A DNA stretch of 64,000 nt, from positions 620,001-684,000 of the forward strand of contig NZ_BLWI01000008.1 in NCBI RefSeq assembly GCF_013282155.1, in the 5' to 3' direction. This DNA is from Sulfitobacter sp. HGT1 (lineage in GTDB: Bacteria > Pseudomonadota > Alphaproteobacteria > Rhodobacterales > Rhodobacteraceae). Below, one piece after another: positions 53,433 to 62,901 of this stretch. Position numbers and translations under genes: made by a program. Under the pieces are notes generated by a model. The model ran no database searches. It was not told the DNA's origin and was given only the letters and a program-made list of their open reading frames with translations. How positions within the stretch are numbered: the first letter of the stretch is position 1; each line of letters opens with the position of its first letter.

Positions 53433-54473
53433 TCAGTTCCCCTGCATCTTTGCGTCAACGAGCACTTCTTGGGCAATCATCGCCTCAAGCTGGCGGCGGA
53501 ACCGAAGTTGCCCCGCATCAATGGGCAGGTCAATATGCGGGCTGGTCTTGGCTGCCATCCCGTTTTGCACCGCGTTCAACACCGCGCGATCTTCTTCAAA
53601 GGCGTGCTGCACGTCCTCGCTCATCATCTGCGACAGCGCCTCATCCTCGGGTCGGATATTGCGCAGCTGGAACCAGTAATAACGGGTTTTGCCAGCGGTG
53701 GTCGGCGTCATGAAATTCATGCTGTCCATGATGAATGTATCGGGGTGCAGCGGCCCGTCTGGCCCGCCCGTCCCCGCAGGTGTGAACACCGCACGGATCA
53801 GCGCATGGGACGGATAGCGCACCTCGTAATGCTGAAGCCTGTCGCAGTTGCCCTTGAAACCAATCACCTTTTTATAAAACGGTGCCGGTTCGACATCCAT
53901 CATCCAGCGGTGCACGATCACACCGTTATCGGTTTTCTTGACCCGCAGCGGGGTGTCCTTGGTAGCGGCCTGCCCAAAGCTGCCGCCATGCACCCACGCC
54001 ACATGGGTCGGATCCAGCAGATTGTCGCACATCAACAGATAGTTGCAGTCTAGCTCCATCGCCGCACCACGGTTCATCCCCCAATCGGGATTGTCAAAAT
54101 TCTCGATCTCGAAAATCTCTTCGGGGTCTGCCAGCACCGGATTGCCCATCCAGATCCAGACCAGACCGTATTTTTCATGGGTCGGATAGGCATGAACCCG
54201 TGCCTCTGACGGAATGCGCCCGCCGGGGGCCCAAACGCATTGCCCCACGCAATCAAACGTCAGCCCGTGATAGCCGCATTCGACGCTGTCCCCCTGCAAG
54301 CGCCCCATCGACAGCGGCAGCTTGCGGTGCGGGCAGGCATCATCCAGCGCGACAACATCGCCGGCTTGGGTGCGAAACATGCAGATGTTTTTCTCAAGCA
54401 CGGTGACCTGTGTCAGCGCATGGCTGATTTCATGATCCCAAGCGGCCACATACCAAGCGTTCTTTAAAAACAT
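53433..54473 (-). CDS. Rieske aromatic ring-hydroxylating oxygenase alpha subunit, VanA-like
   Basis: A 346-residue oxygenase subunit of the vanillate demethylase type. The Rieske motif is CPHRKLPLSMGRL plus CGYHGL (C-x-H ... C-x2-H). The catalytic domain has a DNLLDPTHVAWVH segment with the mononuclear iron ligands. ATG 54473 (MFLKNAWYVAAWDHE) is the family start. No reductase gene is adjacent, so its electron donor lies elsewhere. It would demethylate or hydroxylate an aromatic methyl ether; substrate unknown. Confidence 0.88.
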   Translation of the reverse strand: MFLKNAWYVAAWDHEISHALTQVTVLEKNICMFRTQAGDVVALDDACPHRKLPLSMGRLQGDSVECGYHGLTFDCVGQCVWAPGGRIPSEARVHAYPTHEKYGLVWIWMGNPVLADPEEIFEIENFDNPDWGMNRGAAMELDCNYLLMCDNLLDPTHVAWVHGGSFGQAATKDTPLRVKKTDNGVIVHRWMMDVEPAPFYKKVIGFKGNCDRLQHYEVRYPSHALIRAVFTPAGTGGPDGPLHPDTFIMDSMNFMTPTTAGKTRYYWFQLRNIRPEDEALSQMMSEDVQHAFEEDRAVLNAVQNGMAAKTSPHIDLPIDAGQLRFRRQLEAMIAQEVLVDAKMQGN

Positions 54474-54771
54474 ATCGCGATCCCCAGAGTGTGAGGACAC
54501 CAGACCCTTTTCGACGGGCTTTCGTCAAGGCGGGCGACCGAAATCCGGCGCGATGTTGATAAACGCCCTAAATAGTTCGAAAATTGCAAGATTTAGCGGA
54601 GCAACAATGTGAGGCGAGCGCCACTTGGCCTGCTGAGTGAAATAATCCAATCCGATCACTGCATGACGCATACCCTGAACGCAAATCGAAAATCCCGAGC
54701 GTTTTCAAAACACTTGCGGCCAGACCTCATGTAAAATGCGGAAAACGGATAATCCGGCTTATCCCCAGACC
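54474..54771. other. Intergenic stretch without a gene
   Basis: Between the oxygenase gene and ptsP nothing gene-like is seen; the sequence is slightly AT-richer. It should carry the oxygenase promoter and the ptsP terminator, but no clear hairpin with T run was identified. Confidence 0.5.
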
Positions 54772-57033
54772 CTAGGGCAGCTTGCGCACTTCGGCTGTCT
54801 GGTGGCGCAGATACTCCATGACGGCTGCGCGAACGGATTGATCGCCACGGTCGCGCGCCTCGTAAATCACCGCGCGGACTTCATTCAGATTGGACCGCCG
54901 CAGCAGGTTCTTGACCGGCCCGATCGACGCTGGCCGCATCGACAGGGTCGTGATCCCGATCGCCGCAAAACAAAGCGCCTCTACGGGGCGACCTGCGTCT
55001 TCCCCGCAGAATGACAGCGGCGTGCCGGTTTCGCGACAGCGCGCCACAATGCCCTCAAGGAAGGTCAAAAAGCTGACGTTCAACGTGTCATAGCGCCGCC
55101 GGACCAATTCGTTCTCGCGGTCAGCCGCAAAGAAGAACTGCTTCAAGTCATTGCCACCGATGGACAGAAACTCGACCTCTTCGAAAAACTTCTTGGGCGC
55201 GAACGCCAGCGAAGGTGTCTCGAGCATCGCGCCTATTTCAAGGTGCGACGGCAGCTTGTGACCCAGACGCGCCTCGCGGGCCAAGGTCTTATCCATCTCG
55301 GCGCGGGCCGCACGGTATTCTTCGAATTGCGCCACAAAGGGGAACATCACCGACAAGGGCCGCCCGTTTGCCGCACGGATCAACGCCTGCAACTGCATCC
55401 GCATGATACCGGGTTTATCCAGGCCTACCCGAATGGCGCGCCAGCCCAATGCGGGGTTCGGCTCGTCGTTGGGTTTCATATAGGGCAGCACTTTGTCAGA
55501 CCCGATATCAAGCGTCCGGAACACCACACGCTTGCCATTCGCCGCATCCAGGACACGGTTGTAAAGTGCTGATAACTCTGACCTTCTTGGCATCTTGCTG
55601 CGCACAAGGAATTGCAGCTCGGTCCGGAACAACCCGACACCTTCGGCACCCGACCCGTCCAGCGACGGCAGATCAGCCATCAAGCCCGCGTTCATGTGCA
55701 AACCCACAACCGTCCCGCACAGCGTTTCCGCCGGCTTGTCGCGGATCGAGGCATAGCGCTCCTGCGCCTCGGCCTGCATCGCGATTTTATCGCGGAAAGC
55801 GGATGCCACGTTTTCGTCGGGGCGCAGATGCACGATCCCCTGTTCACCGTCCACCATGATCCGGTCGCCATTCAACGCATCATTGGTGATATGCGCGGCA
55901 TGCACGATCAAGGGGATCGCCAAAGCGCGGGCAACGATCGCCGCATGGCTGCCAACCGACCCGCCCTCAAGAACGATACCGCGCAGGGAACGGCCATATT
56001 CCAGCAGCTCGGCCGGGCCGATATTGCGCGCAACCAAGATCGGGTCCACAGGCATTTCCGCCCCCGTATCAGACCCTTGCCCGGTCAGAATACGCAGCAA
56101 CCTGTTGCTCAGGTCATCCAGATCCGACAGGCGTTCGCGCAGATAGGCGTCGCTTGCCTGCCCCATGCGCGACCGCGCCAGGGATTGCTCTTTCTCGACG
56201 GCGGCCTCGGCTGACAGACCACGGTCGATGTCTTCTTCCATGCGCCGCATCCAGCCTTTGGAATTGGCGAACATCCGGTAGGCTTCCAGCACCTGCCGCT
56301 GGTCCTTGTCCCCGCCCGCCATCGACATCATCTGGTCCACGCTCACGCGCAGTTCATCAACTGCCTCGTTCAAGCGCTCTTTTTCGCGCACCGGATCATC
56401 TGCAACAGGGTTCGAGACCACGACGCGCGGCTCGTGCAGCCAGACATGGCCGTCAGCAACGCCCTCCTGGCCCACCGTACCGCGCAGCAAGACCGGCTGG
56501 CTGTGACGGGCCGACATTGCAGCCCCTTCGCCGACAAACGCGCCCAATTCGGTCATCTCGGCCAAAACCATGGCGACGACCTCAAGCGCATAAACCTCAT
56601 CGGCGGAAAATTCGCGAGCGGCTTTGGATTGCACAACCAGCACGCCCAGCATTTCGCCAAGCCGCTGCACCGGAATACCCAAAAAGCTCGAATAAATTTC
56701 TTCGCCCGTTTCTGGCATGAACCGGAAACCGGGTGCCTGCGGGGCGTTGGGGGTATTCACGATCTGCTTGCGCTTGGCCACGCGCCCCACCAGACCTTCG
56801 CCCAGCTTCATGCGCGTTTCATGCACCGCACCGGGCTTCAAACCTTCGGTGGCACAGAGCTCAAGCGTGTCCACGTCGCGAAACAGATAGATCGAACAGA
56901 CTTCGCAACCCATCGACGTCGCGATCAGATGGGTAATCCTGTCCAGCCGCGCCTGACCGGCTTCGTCGCTTGCCATCGCGTCGCGCAACCGCCCAAGCAG
57001 TTTGCGACTTTCTGTTTCAAACCCGTCGGCCAT
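54772..57033 (-). CDS. ptsP: PEP-protein phosphotransferase of the nitrogen PTS (EI-Ntr)
   Basis: A 753-residue enzyme I paralogue. An N-terminal GAF domain (about 20-165; LDRITHLIATSMGCEVCSIYL) senses small molecules; the phosphohistidine domain has GGSVGSHAAIVARALAIPL with the active His. The PEP-binding barrel includes GLFRTELQFL and ends with SFCGEDAGRP. It phosphorylates NPr, which passes phosphate to EIIA-Ntr to regulate nitrogen and potassium responses. It lies about 160 bp downstream of lysC, a pairing common in alphaproteobacteria. Confidence 0.95.
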   Translation of the reverse strand: MADGFETESRKLLGRLRDAMASDEAGQARLDRITHLIATSMGCEVCSIYLFRDVDTLELCATEGLKPGAVHETRMKLGEGLVGRVAKRKQIVNTPNAPQAPGFRFMPETGEEIYSSFLGIPVQRLGEMLGVLVVQSKAAREFSADEVYALEVVAMVLAEMTELGAFVGEGAAMSARHSQPVLLRGTVGQEGVADGHVWLHEPRVVVSNPVADDPVREKERLNEAVDELRVSVDQMMSMAGGDKDQRQVLEAYRMFANSKGWMRRMEEDIDRGLSAEAAVEKEQSLARSRMGQASDAYLRERLSDLDDLSNRLLRILTGQGSDTGAEMPVDPILVARNIGPAELLEYGRSLRGIVLEGGSVGSHAAIVARALAIPLIVHAAHITNDALNGDRIMVDGEQGIVHLRPDENVASAFRDKIAMQAEAQERYASIRDKPAETLCGTVVGLHMNAGLMADLPSLDGSGAEGVGLFRTELQFLVRSKMPRRSELSALYNRVLDAANGKRVVFRTLDIGSDKVLPYMKPNDEPNPALGWRAIRVGLDKPGIMRMQLQALIRAANGRPLSVMFPFVAQFEEYRAARAEMDKTLAREARLGHKLPSHLEIGAMLETPSLAFAPKKFFEEVEFLSIGGNDLKQFFFAADRENELVRRRYDTLNVSFLTFLEGIVARCRETGTPLSFCGEDAGRPVEALCFAAIGITTLSMRPASIGPVKNLLRRSNLNEVRAVIYEARDRGDQSVRAAVMEYLRHQTAEVRKLP

Positions 57034-57194
57034 GGTAAATTTCTCCTCCGCAAGGCCAGCTTAGATCACAGGCCCCTCGAAAATGAAACGCCTGTTGTCA
57101 TAAACACTTATCCGCCAGCGTTCATGCCACGAAAAGAAGCACCCTTCCAAAAGGCTGCCTCAATTGCGCTCCAGACCAACAGGTTGCACGGGAT

Positions 57195-58433
57195 TTAGGC
57201 AGCTTTGTCCAGCTCGAACGCATCATGCAGCGCCTGAACGGCCAGTTCCATGTATTTGCGGTCGATCAGCACCGAAATCTTGATCTCGGATGTGGTGATA
57301 ACCTTGATGTTGATGCCCTCGTTGGACAGCACCTGGAACATCTTGGCCGCAACGCCGGTGTGGCTGCGCATGCCGATGCCAACGACCGACACCTTGGCCA
57401 CATCCGTGTCGGCGATCAATTCGTTGAAATTGATGGTGCCGGCAGCCTTGGCGTCGTCCATTGCTTTTTCAGCGCGCTTGGTCTGATCGACGGGGCAGGA
57501 CCAGGTCATATCGGTGCGCCCTTCCTCCGAGATGTTCTGAACGATCATGTCCACGTTCACCCCACCCTCGCTCAGCGCGGTAAAGATCGCAGCAGCGATG
57601 CCCGGGCGGTCCGCCACAGACACAAGGGTCATCTTGGCTTCGTCACGCGAAAACGCGATTCCCGATACAACATTACTTTCCATGATTTCCTCCTCATCAC
57701 AGACCAGCGTTCCAGCTTCGTCCGATTGTTCCTCAAAACTGCTCAACACCCGCAGCTTGACCTTATAGCGCATGGCCAACTCGACCGACCGCGTCTGCAA
57801 AACCTTCGCGCCAAGCGATGCAAGCTCCAGCATCTCTTCGAACGCGATCTTGTCCAGCTTGCGGGCCTTGGCGCTGACGCGCGGGTCGGTGGTGTATACC
57901 CCGTCCACATCGGTATAAATATCGCAACGCTCGGCCTCGAACGCCGCCGCAAAGGCAACAGCAGTGGTATCAGACCCGCCACGGCCCAGCGTGGTGATCC
58001 GGCCTTCGGGGCTGACCCCCTGGAAACCGGCAACCACCGCGACCTTCATGCCTTCGCCGAACTTCGCCATGATATTGGCAGGCGGAATTTCTTCGATGCG
58101 GGCCGACGAATGCGCCGAGGTCGTCTTGACCGGCACCTGCCACCCTTGCCAACTGCGCGCAGGGATATCCATCTCTTGCAAGGTCAGCGCCATCAGACCG
58201 GCAGTGACATTCTCGCCGCTCGATACAACCGCGTCATATTCGCGCGCATCATATAGTGGCGACGTCTCGTTCACCCACCCGACAAGCTCGTTCGTCTTGC
58301 CAGACATGGCCGATACGATCACAATCACATCATAGCCCTTGGAGACTTCGACCCCCACGCGCTTGGCGGCGCGGCGGATACGGTCCAATGTGGCCACGGA
58401 TGTGCCACCAAATTTCATCACCAGAACAGGCAT
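57195..58433 (-). CDS. lysC: Aspartate kinase
   Basis: A 412-residue aspartokinase, first step of the lysine, threonine and methionine pathway. MPVLVMKFGGTSVATLDRI holds the kinase signature KFGGTS; GRGGSDTTAVAFA is the second active-site motif. Two ACT domains follow (FSRDEAKMTLVSVADRPGIAAAIF and VSVVGIGMRSHTGVAAKMF), for feedback control by lysine and/or threonine. The gene is complete and lies upstream of ptsP on the same strand. Confidence 0.96.
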   Translation of the reverse strand: MPVLVMKFGGTSVATLDRIRRAAKRVGVEVSKGYDVIVIVSAMSGKTNELVGWVNETSPLYDAREYDAVVSSGENVTAGLMALTLQEMDIPARSWQGWQVPVKTTSAHSSARIEEIPPANIMAKFGEGMKVAVVAGFQGVSPEGRITTLGRGGSDTTAVAFAAAFEAERCDIYTDVDGVYTTDPRVSAKARKLDKIAFEEMLELASLGAKVLQTRSVELAMRYKVKLRVLSSFEEQSDEAGTLVCDEEEIMESNVVSGIAFSRDEAKMTLVSVADRPGIAAAIFTALSEGGVNVDMIVQNISEEGRTDMTWSCPVDQTKRAEKAMDDAKAAGTINFNELIADTDVAKVSVVGIGMRSHTGVAAKMFQVLSNEGINIKVITTSEIKISVLIDRKYMELAVQALHDAFELDKAA

Positions 58434-58507
58434 AGGTCCCCCGTTGCAAAACTCCGGCGCGGTTTACGCGCAAGCGCCAGCCTTAGCAAGCCCACGCAGA
58501 CCCCTCG

Positions 58508-58534
58508 TTCTCTGGCTTTTAAATATCCTGGGGT
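58508..58534. repeat. Intergenic repeat motif, copy 2
   Basis: TTCTCTGGCTTTT followed by AAATATCCTGGGG matches 17432-17458 with few changes. A G/C-rich inverted stretch (CCGGGGCAACGCCCCGG) follows directly. It lies in the gap between the lysC start and the SDR stop. Confidence 0.55.
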
Positions 58535-58585
58535 CCGGGGCAACGCCCCGGCGCTCTGCCAGAAACACCAAACCGTCAAATTGGC

Positions 58586-59230
58586 CTAAAACGGATGCGC
58601 ACGCCCGTCCCAAGTTTCGAAACAACCCGTCGTCCCGATCGACAGCGCCTCAAACCGCTGGACAAGACCGTGCACCGCCTCATCCACGGTGATCGTGGCC
58701 GAATTTCCCCCCATATCGGTCTGCACCCAACCGGGGTGGTATATCCCGACGGCGATCCCTTCGGCTTTCAGATCGGTCGCGATATTGCGGCCCAGATTCA
58801 ACACCGCCGCCTTCGAGGCGCGGTAGATATAGCTGCCGCCCGGGGCCAGTTCCGAGGACGCCATCTGCGATGAAATAATCGCGATCTTGGGTGATTTGGC
58901 GCGGCGCAGATGTGGCAGCATCGCCTGAATGCTCAGGAACACCCCTGTCACATTGGTCGCAAAACTATGCGCCCAGACATCCGCACCATATCCGTCGTCA
59001 AAGCTGTCGCCCTTGTCCAGATACACCCCGGCATTGCACACCAGCAGGTCCAACGCACGGTCGCCCAGTTTTGCGGCCATGGCGCTGTGATCTTCGGGAT
59101 GCGTCACATCCAGCTGGATATCGGCCATGGGCGAACGTCCGGTGCCAAACACCTCTTCGCCCTTGGCCCTGTACTGCGCGGCCAGCCCCGCGCCGATGCC
59201 GCGGCTCGCACCTGTGATCAGAATTGTCAT
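58586..59230 (-). CDS. Short-chain dehydrogenase/reductase
   Basis: A 214-residue SDR of the carbonyl reductase-like group. The nucleotide-binding motif is TGASRGIGAGLA, then LVCNAGV. The catalytic Tyr and Lys are in YIYRASKAA, where the usual YxxxK is slightly altered: Y-R-A-S-K. The Ser is in IISSQMAS. It reduces carbonyl compounds or oxidises alcohols with NAD(P); substrate not determined. It lies 46 bp downstream of the DUF1178 gene and may be its operon partner. Confidence 0.88.
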   Translation of the reverse strand: MTILITGASRGIGAGLAAQYRAKGEEVFGTGRSPMADIQLDVTHPEDHSAMAAKLGDRALDLLVCNAGVYLDKGDSFDDGYGADVWAHSFATNVTGVFLSIQAMLPHLRRAKSPKIAIISSQMASSELAPGGSYIYRASKAAVLNLGRNIATDLKAEGIAVGIYHPGWVQTDMGGNSATITVDEAVHGLVQRFEALSIGTTGCFETWDGRAHPF

Positions 59231-59276
59231 GTCTCGGCTTCCTTTTGTCGCGCAACGCCTGCCCGGACGGGCCGGC

Positions 59277-59732
59277 CTATTGCGTTGATCTTTTGGGCCG
59301 GAACGGCAGCGCCATCAGTTGCACGCCTTCCTCGACCAGTTCTTTCGCCTGATCCAGCCGCGCTTCGCCATAAATCGACCGCTCGGGCTTTTCGCCCGCA
59401 TGCATCGCGCGGGCTTCCTTGACGAAATCGGCCCCCACATAATCCGACGAGGCTTCGACCTTTTTGCGCAGGGCGCTGATGGCTTTTTCGATCTCGCTTT
59501 TGGGTTCGGACAACACCGGCACCGCCGGATCGCCCGTCGCTTGAGGCTCTGCCAGAGCTGCCGATTTTCCTGTGGAAACACGCGGTGCCATCATGCCTTT
59601 AGTGACCTGCGACGACCCGCAAACAGCACAGCTGATATGGCCCGCCTGCGCCAGCGCATCAAAGGCGGCTGCCGATTTGAACCAGCTGTCAAAGCGGTGG
59701 TCCTGGTCACATTTCAAGGTAAATTGGATCAT
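59277..59732 (-). CDS. DUF1178 family protein
   Basis: A 151-residue protein of the alphaproteobacterial DUF1178 family. ATG 59732 gives MIQFTLKCDQDHRFDSWF, the family N-terminus. A CxxC zinc-ribbon-like motif (SCAVCGS) follows at about 36. The C-terminal half has KVEASSDYVGADFVKEARAMHAGE and the polar MALPFRPKR tail. It is cytosolic with unknown function. It shares strand and spacing with the downstream SDR gene. Confidence 0.85.
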   Translation of the reverse strand: MIQFTLKCDQDHRFDSWFKSAAAFDALAQAGHISCAVCGSSQVTKGMMAPRVSTGKSAALAEPQATGDPAVPVLSEPKSEIEKAISALRKKVEASSDYVGADFVKEARAMHAGEKPERSIYGEARLDQAKELVEEGVQLMALPFRPKRSTQ

Positions 59733-59809
59733 CCTACCCGCAGCTTGCCCTTTTCGATCAGTGTAAACAATCAACTCTTACATAAAAAATGGTGCGCCTG
59801 CCCGCAGGT

Positions 59810-60280
59810 TCAAGCGTCAGGCAGGCCCGGACGCGGATCAAAATCGCGGATCATCCGGCGCAGCTCGGGTTCTCTCACCATTTTCATCGCCTTTTTGCGC
59901 GACACCCATTTGCGCCGCCGCTGCCCGGCTTCGGGATACTTCTTGGCTTTTGCCTTCACCTCAACAGGATACAGCAACGCGAGCACCGGCAGGACTGAAT
60001 CCTCGCCCACTTCCTTCGCATAGGAATATACCCCCAGACAGCCCCCGGTGACACGCCCGCGCACGCCCGCTTCCTCCCAGGCTTCCTGCAAGACTGCGGC
60101 CTCGGGGGTTTTGGCGTGCATCGGCCAGCCTTTGGGCATGATCCAGCGTTTTGATTTGCGCGAAGTGACCACTAATATCTGAAGCTTGCCCTGCCTGATC
60201 CGGTAGCACAGTGCGGCAAATTGCGAACGGGCTTCGCCTTTGCGGGCACCTTGCAGCGATATGGGCAGTTGTTTGATCAT
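59810..60280 (-). CDS. NUDIX hydrolase
   Basis: A 156-residue NUDIX enzyme. The NUDIX box reads GWPMHAKTPEAAVLQEAWEE then AGV; the usual Arg of REUXEE is replaced by Gln (QEAWEEAG). This form is seen in some diphosphoinositol/diadenosine polyphosphate hydrolase-like members. The metal-binding Glu residues are intact. It cleaves a nucleoside-diphosphate-X substrate that cannot be named here. It is divergent from the mod operon. Confidence 0.85.
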   Translation of the reverse strand: MIKQLPISLQGARKGEARSQFAALCYRIRQGKLQILVVTSRKSKRWIMPKGWPMHAKTPEAAVLQEAWEEAGVRGRVTGGCLGVYSYAKEVGEDSVLPVLALLYPVEVKAKAKKYPEAGQRRRKWVSRKKAMKMVREPELRRMIRDFDPRPGLPDA

Positions 60281-60387
60281 CTGGGTCTCGAAAAGGATAC
60301 AGCCGTTAGGGAATTGTTTAGCGCCTTGCGTTGTCTAAGGCCAGTGATCCCCTTGCGTGCGATATACGCTTGTCGGATAGTGGTGAC

Positions 60388-61119
60388 ATGATTTCAAGAC
60401 TGCTCATCATTCTGGCGGCTTTGCTGCCTGTCGCGGCACAGGCGCAGCCTGCGCCGGTCACGGTCTTCGCCGCCGCCAGCCTGCGCGGCGCGCTGGATCA
60501 GGTGGCCGCAGGATACGGCGCGCCGGTTGCGCTGTCTTTTGGCGGTTCGGGCACGATGGCACGCCAGATTGCCGCCGGTGCCCCTGCCGATGTGGTGATC
60601 CTTGCCAATGCCGTCTGGATGGGCTGGCTGGTTGAAAACGGCCCCGTGGCCCAAGGCGCGCCGGTTGATTTGCTGGGCAACAGTCTGGTGCTGATCGCCC
60701 CCAATGCCACCTCGTCAAACCCCGACCCGTTTCACCTTGCAGGTTTCCTCGGCGACGGGCGGTTGGCGATGGGGCAACGCGATGCCGTGCCCGCCGGAAT
60801 TTACGCCGCCCAATGGTTAAAGGCCACCGGTCAATGGGATGCCTTGCAGCCCCGTCTTGCAGAAACCGACAATGTGCGCAGTGCCTTGGCACTTGTGGCG
60901 CGGGGCGATGCGCCTTTGGGAATAGTCTATCGCACCGATGCGCTGGCCGAACCTGATGTCCGCGTGGTCTTTGATGTGCCCGCAGATCAGCACAGCCCGA
61001 TCACCTATCCCGCCGCCGCCCTGACCAAGGCCGGAGCCGCCTTTCTGGCGCACCTGCAAAGCCCGGACAGCAGCGCTGTGTTCGCAAGCTTCGGTTTTGC
61101 GCCCGTGACCGCCCAATGA
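60388..61119 (+). CDS. modA: Molybdate-binding protein ModA
   Basis: A 243-residue periplasmic solute-binding protein. The signal peptide MISRLLIILAALLPVAAQA precedes VTVFAAASLRGALDQVAAGY, the ModA N-terminal motif, with the molybdate-contacting Ser in AAASL and SGTMARQI. YRTDALAE later is the Tyr-containing ligand loop. ATG 60388 gives this signal peptide; the upstream in-frame start does not. It feeds the transporter ModBC, which supplies molybdenum for enzymes such as the CoxL-like subunit. No modE gene is adjacent. Confidence 0.93.
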   Translation: MISRLLIILAALLPVAAQAQPAPVTVFAAASLRGALDQVAAGYGAPVALSFGGSGTMARQIAAGAPADVVILANAVWMGWLVENGPVAQGAPVDLLGNSLVLIAPNATSSNPDPFHLAGFLGDGRLAMGQRDAVPAGIYAAQWLKATGQWDALQPRLAETDNVRSALALVARGDAPLGIVYRTDALAEPDVRVVFDVPADQHSPITYPAAALTKAGAAFLAHLQSPDSSAVFASFGFAPVTAQ

Positions 61120-61805
61120 CCCCAGACGCCGCTGCATGGGACGCGCTGCGCCTGTCGCTTTGGGTGGCGGTCTGGGCGACCGTTCTTGCCATTCCGCTGG
61201 CGCTGTGGGTGGCGTGGCTGCTGGCCCGGCGCGAGTTTTGGGGCAAATCGCTGCTGAATGCCGCCGTGCATCTGCCGCTGGTTCTGCCGCCTGTGGTCAC
61301 AGGTTATCTGCTGCTGATGGCATTCGGACGCACCGCACCGCTGGGCCGCGCGCTGGACGCAATCGGCCTGCAACTGGCGTTTCACTGGTCAGGCGCGGTG
61401 CTGGCGGCGATGATCATGGGGTTTCCGTTGATGGTGCGGGCCATGCGCCTTGCGATCGAGGCCGTTGACCCCAAGCTCGAGGACGCCGCCGCCTCACTGG
61501 GGGCCTCGCGCGCATCGGTCTTTGGCCGCGTCACCCTTCCCCTGATCCTGCCGGGTATTCTGGCGGGCACCGTCATGGGCTTTGCCAAGGCGATGGGCGA
61601 ATTCGGGGCCACGATCACCTTTGTTGCAAATATCCCCGGTCAGACCCAGACCCTGCCCAGCGCCATCTGGTCGGCCCTGCAAATTCCCGGCGGCGAAGGT
61701 CAGGCCGTGATCATGGTGGTGATGGCCAGCACCGTGGCCATCGCGGCGGTGCTGCTGTCCGAACTGCTTGCCCGCCGCGTTGCTGCAAGGATCGCAGGCG
61801 CATGA
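61116..61805 (+). CDS. modB: Molybdate ABC permease ModB
   Basis: A 229-residue inner-membrane permease, overlapping the modA stop by 4 bp. Five to six transmembrane helices are visible. The EAA loop is EDAAASLGASRASVFGRVTL, and FAKAMGEFGATITFV is a ModB signature. It forms the translocation path with ModC. It overlaps modC by 4 bp, so the three genes make one operon. Confidence 0.95.
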   Translation: MTPDAAAWDALRLSLWVAVWATVLAIPLALWVAWLLARREFWGKSLLNAAVHLPLVLPPVVTGYLLLMAFGRTAPLGRALDAIGLQLAFHWSGAVLAAMIMGFPLMVRAMRLAIEAVDPKLEDAAASLGASRASVFGRVTLPLILPGILAGTVMGFAKAMGEFGATITFVANIPGQTQTLPSAIWSALQIPGGEGQAVIMVVMASTVAIAAVLLSELLARRVAARIAGA

Positions 61806-62890
61806 CCCTGTCACTGTCCCTTTCGCACCGCTTTGCGGATTTCGCGCTGGATATCGCGCTTGAAGCCGGGCCGGGCATCACAGCCTTGTTCGGGCGCTCC
61901 GGCGCGGGAAAAACCACTGTGATCAACGCAGTCGGCGGCCTGCTCCGCCCCGACAGCGGCATCATTTCAGTCGATGGCGAAGTCCTTTTGGACACGGCCC
62001 GTGGCATATTCATCCCGCCCCACAAGCGCCGTCTGGGAACCGTGTTTCAGGACGCCCGCCTGTTCCCGCATCTGAACGTCGCGCAAAACCTGATGTTCGG
62101 GGCACGCTATGCGCCCAAGGGCAGCGTCGGGCCTGAATTATCCGATGTCGTGACCCTGCTCGGCCTTGAGGACCTGCAAACCCGTGCCCCCGCCACCCTG
62201 TCGGGCGGTCAAAAGCAACGGGTGGCCTTGGGGCGCGCGCTGCTCAGCCATCCGCGCATGTTGTTGATGGATGAACCGCTTGCCAGTCTTGACGCCCCCC
62301 GCAAACAAGAGATTTTGCCCTTTCTTGAACGGCTGCGCGACGGGCCGCTTGGCTTGCCCATCTTGTATGTCAGCCATGCCGTCGATGAAATCGCCCGCCT
62401 TGCCGACCGGCTGGTGCTGATCCAAAACGGCCAGATCCAGGCCCAAGGTCCGCTGTTCGAAGTGATGTCCAACCCCGCCGCCGTTCCCCTGCTGGGTGTG
62501 CGCGAGGCCGGTGCTGTCATCGAGGCCGATGTGATCGCCCACGGTGCAGATGGAATATCCACCCTGCGGATCAGCGCCGGAGAGATCGAACTGCCCGGCG
62601 TACAGGCCCCCATCGGCGCGCGGGTGCGGCTGCGGGTGTTGGCTCAGGATGTGATCTTGTCCCTGACCCGCCCAGAGGGGCTGAGTTCGGTCAATGTCCT
62701 GCCCGTACGGATCGAGGATATCCACCCCGGTGACGGCCCCGGTGCGGCCATTGCACTGCGCGCAGGAAACGACAGGCTGCTGGCCCGCGTCACCGCACGG
62801 GCGGTGGTGGAATTGGGGCTTTCACGCGGAATGCAGTGTTTTGCCATCCTCAAGGCCACGACCGTGGCCCCCGGCAGCATCGGACGCTAG
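61802..62890 (+). CDS. modC: Molybdate ABC transporter ATPase ModC
   Basis: A 362-residue ATPase. Walker A is GRSGAGKTTVINAV, signature LSGGQKQRV, Walker B MLLMDEPLASLD and H-loop VSHAVDE. The C-terminal ~130 residues contain a TOBE domain (QAPIGARVRLRVLAQDVILSLT), as in full-length ModC, which binds molybdate. It energises ModB. Genes modA, modB and modC overlap in sequence and direction. Confidence 0.95.
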   Translation: MTLSLSLSHRFADFALDIALEAGPGITALFGRSGAGKTTVINAVGGLLRPDSGIISVDGEVLLDTARGIFIPPHKRRLGTVFQDARLFPHLNVAQNLMFGARYAPKGSVGPELSDVVTLLGLEDLQTRAPATLSGGQKQRVALGRALLSHPRMLLMDEPLASLDAPRKQEILPFLERLRDGPLGLPILYVSHAVDEIARLADRLVLIQNGQIQAQGPLFEVMSNPAAVPLLGVREAGAVIEADVIAHGADGISTLRISAGEIELPGVQAPIGARVRLRVLAQDVILSLTRPEGLSSVNVLPVRIEDIHPGDGPGAAIALRAGNDRLLARVTARAVVELGLSRGMQCFAILKATTVAPGSIGR

Positions 62891-62901
62891 GCTCTGGCGC
62901 G

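Noticed and set aside
60355-60387. ModE operator upstream of modA (GATATACGCTTGTCGGATA)
   Set aside because: Symmetry is weak and the match to the ModE consensus is poor.
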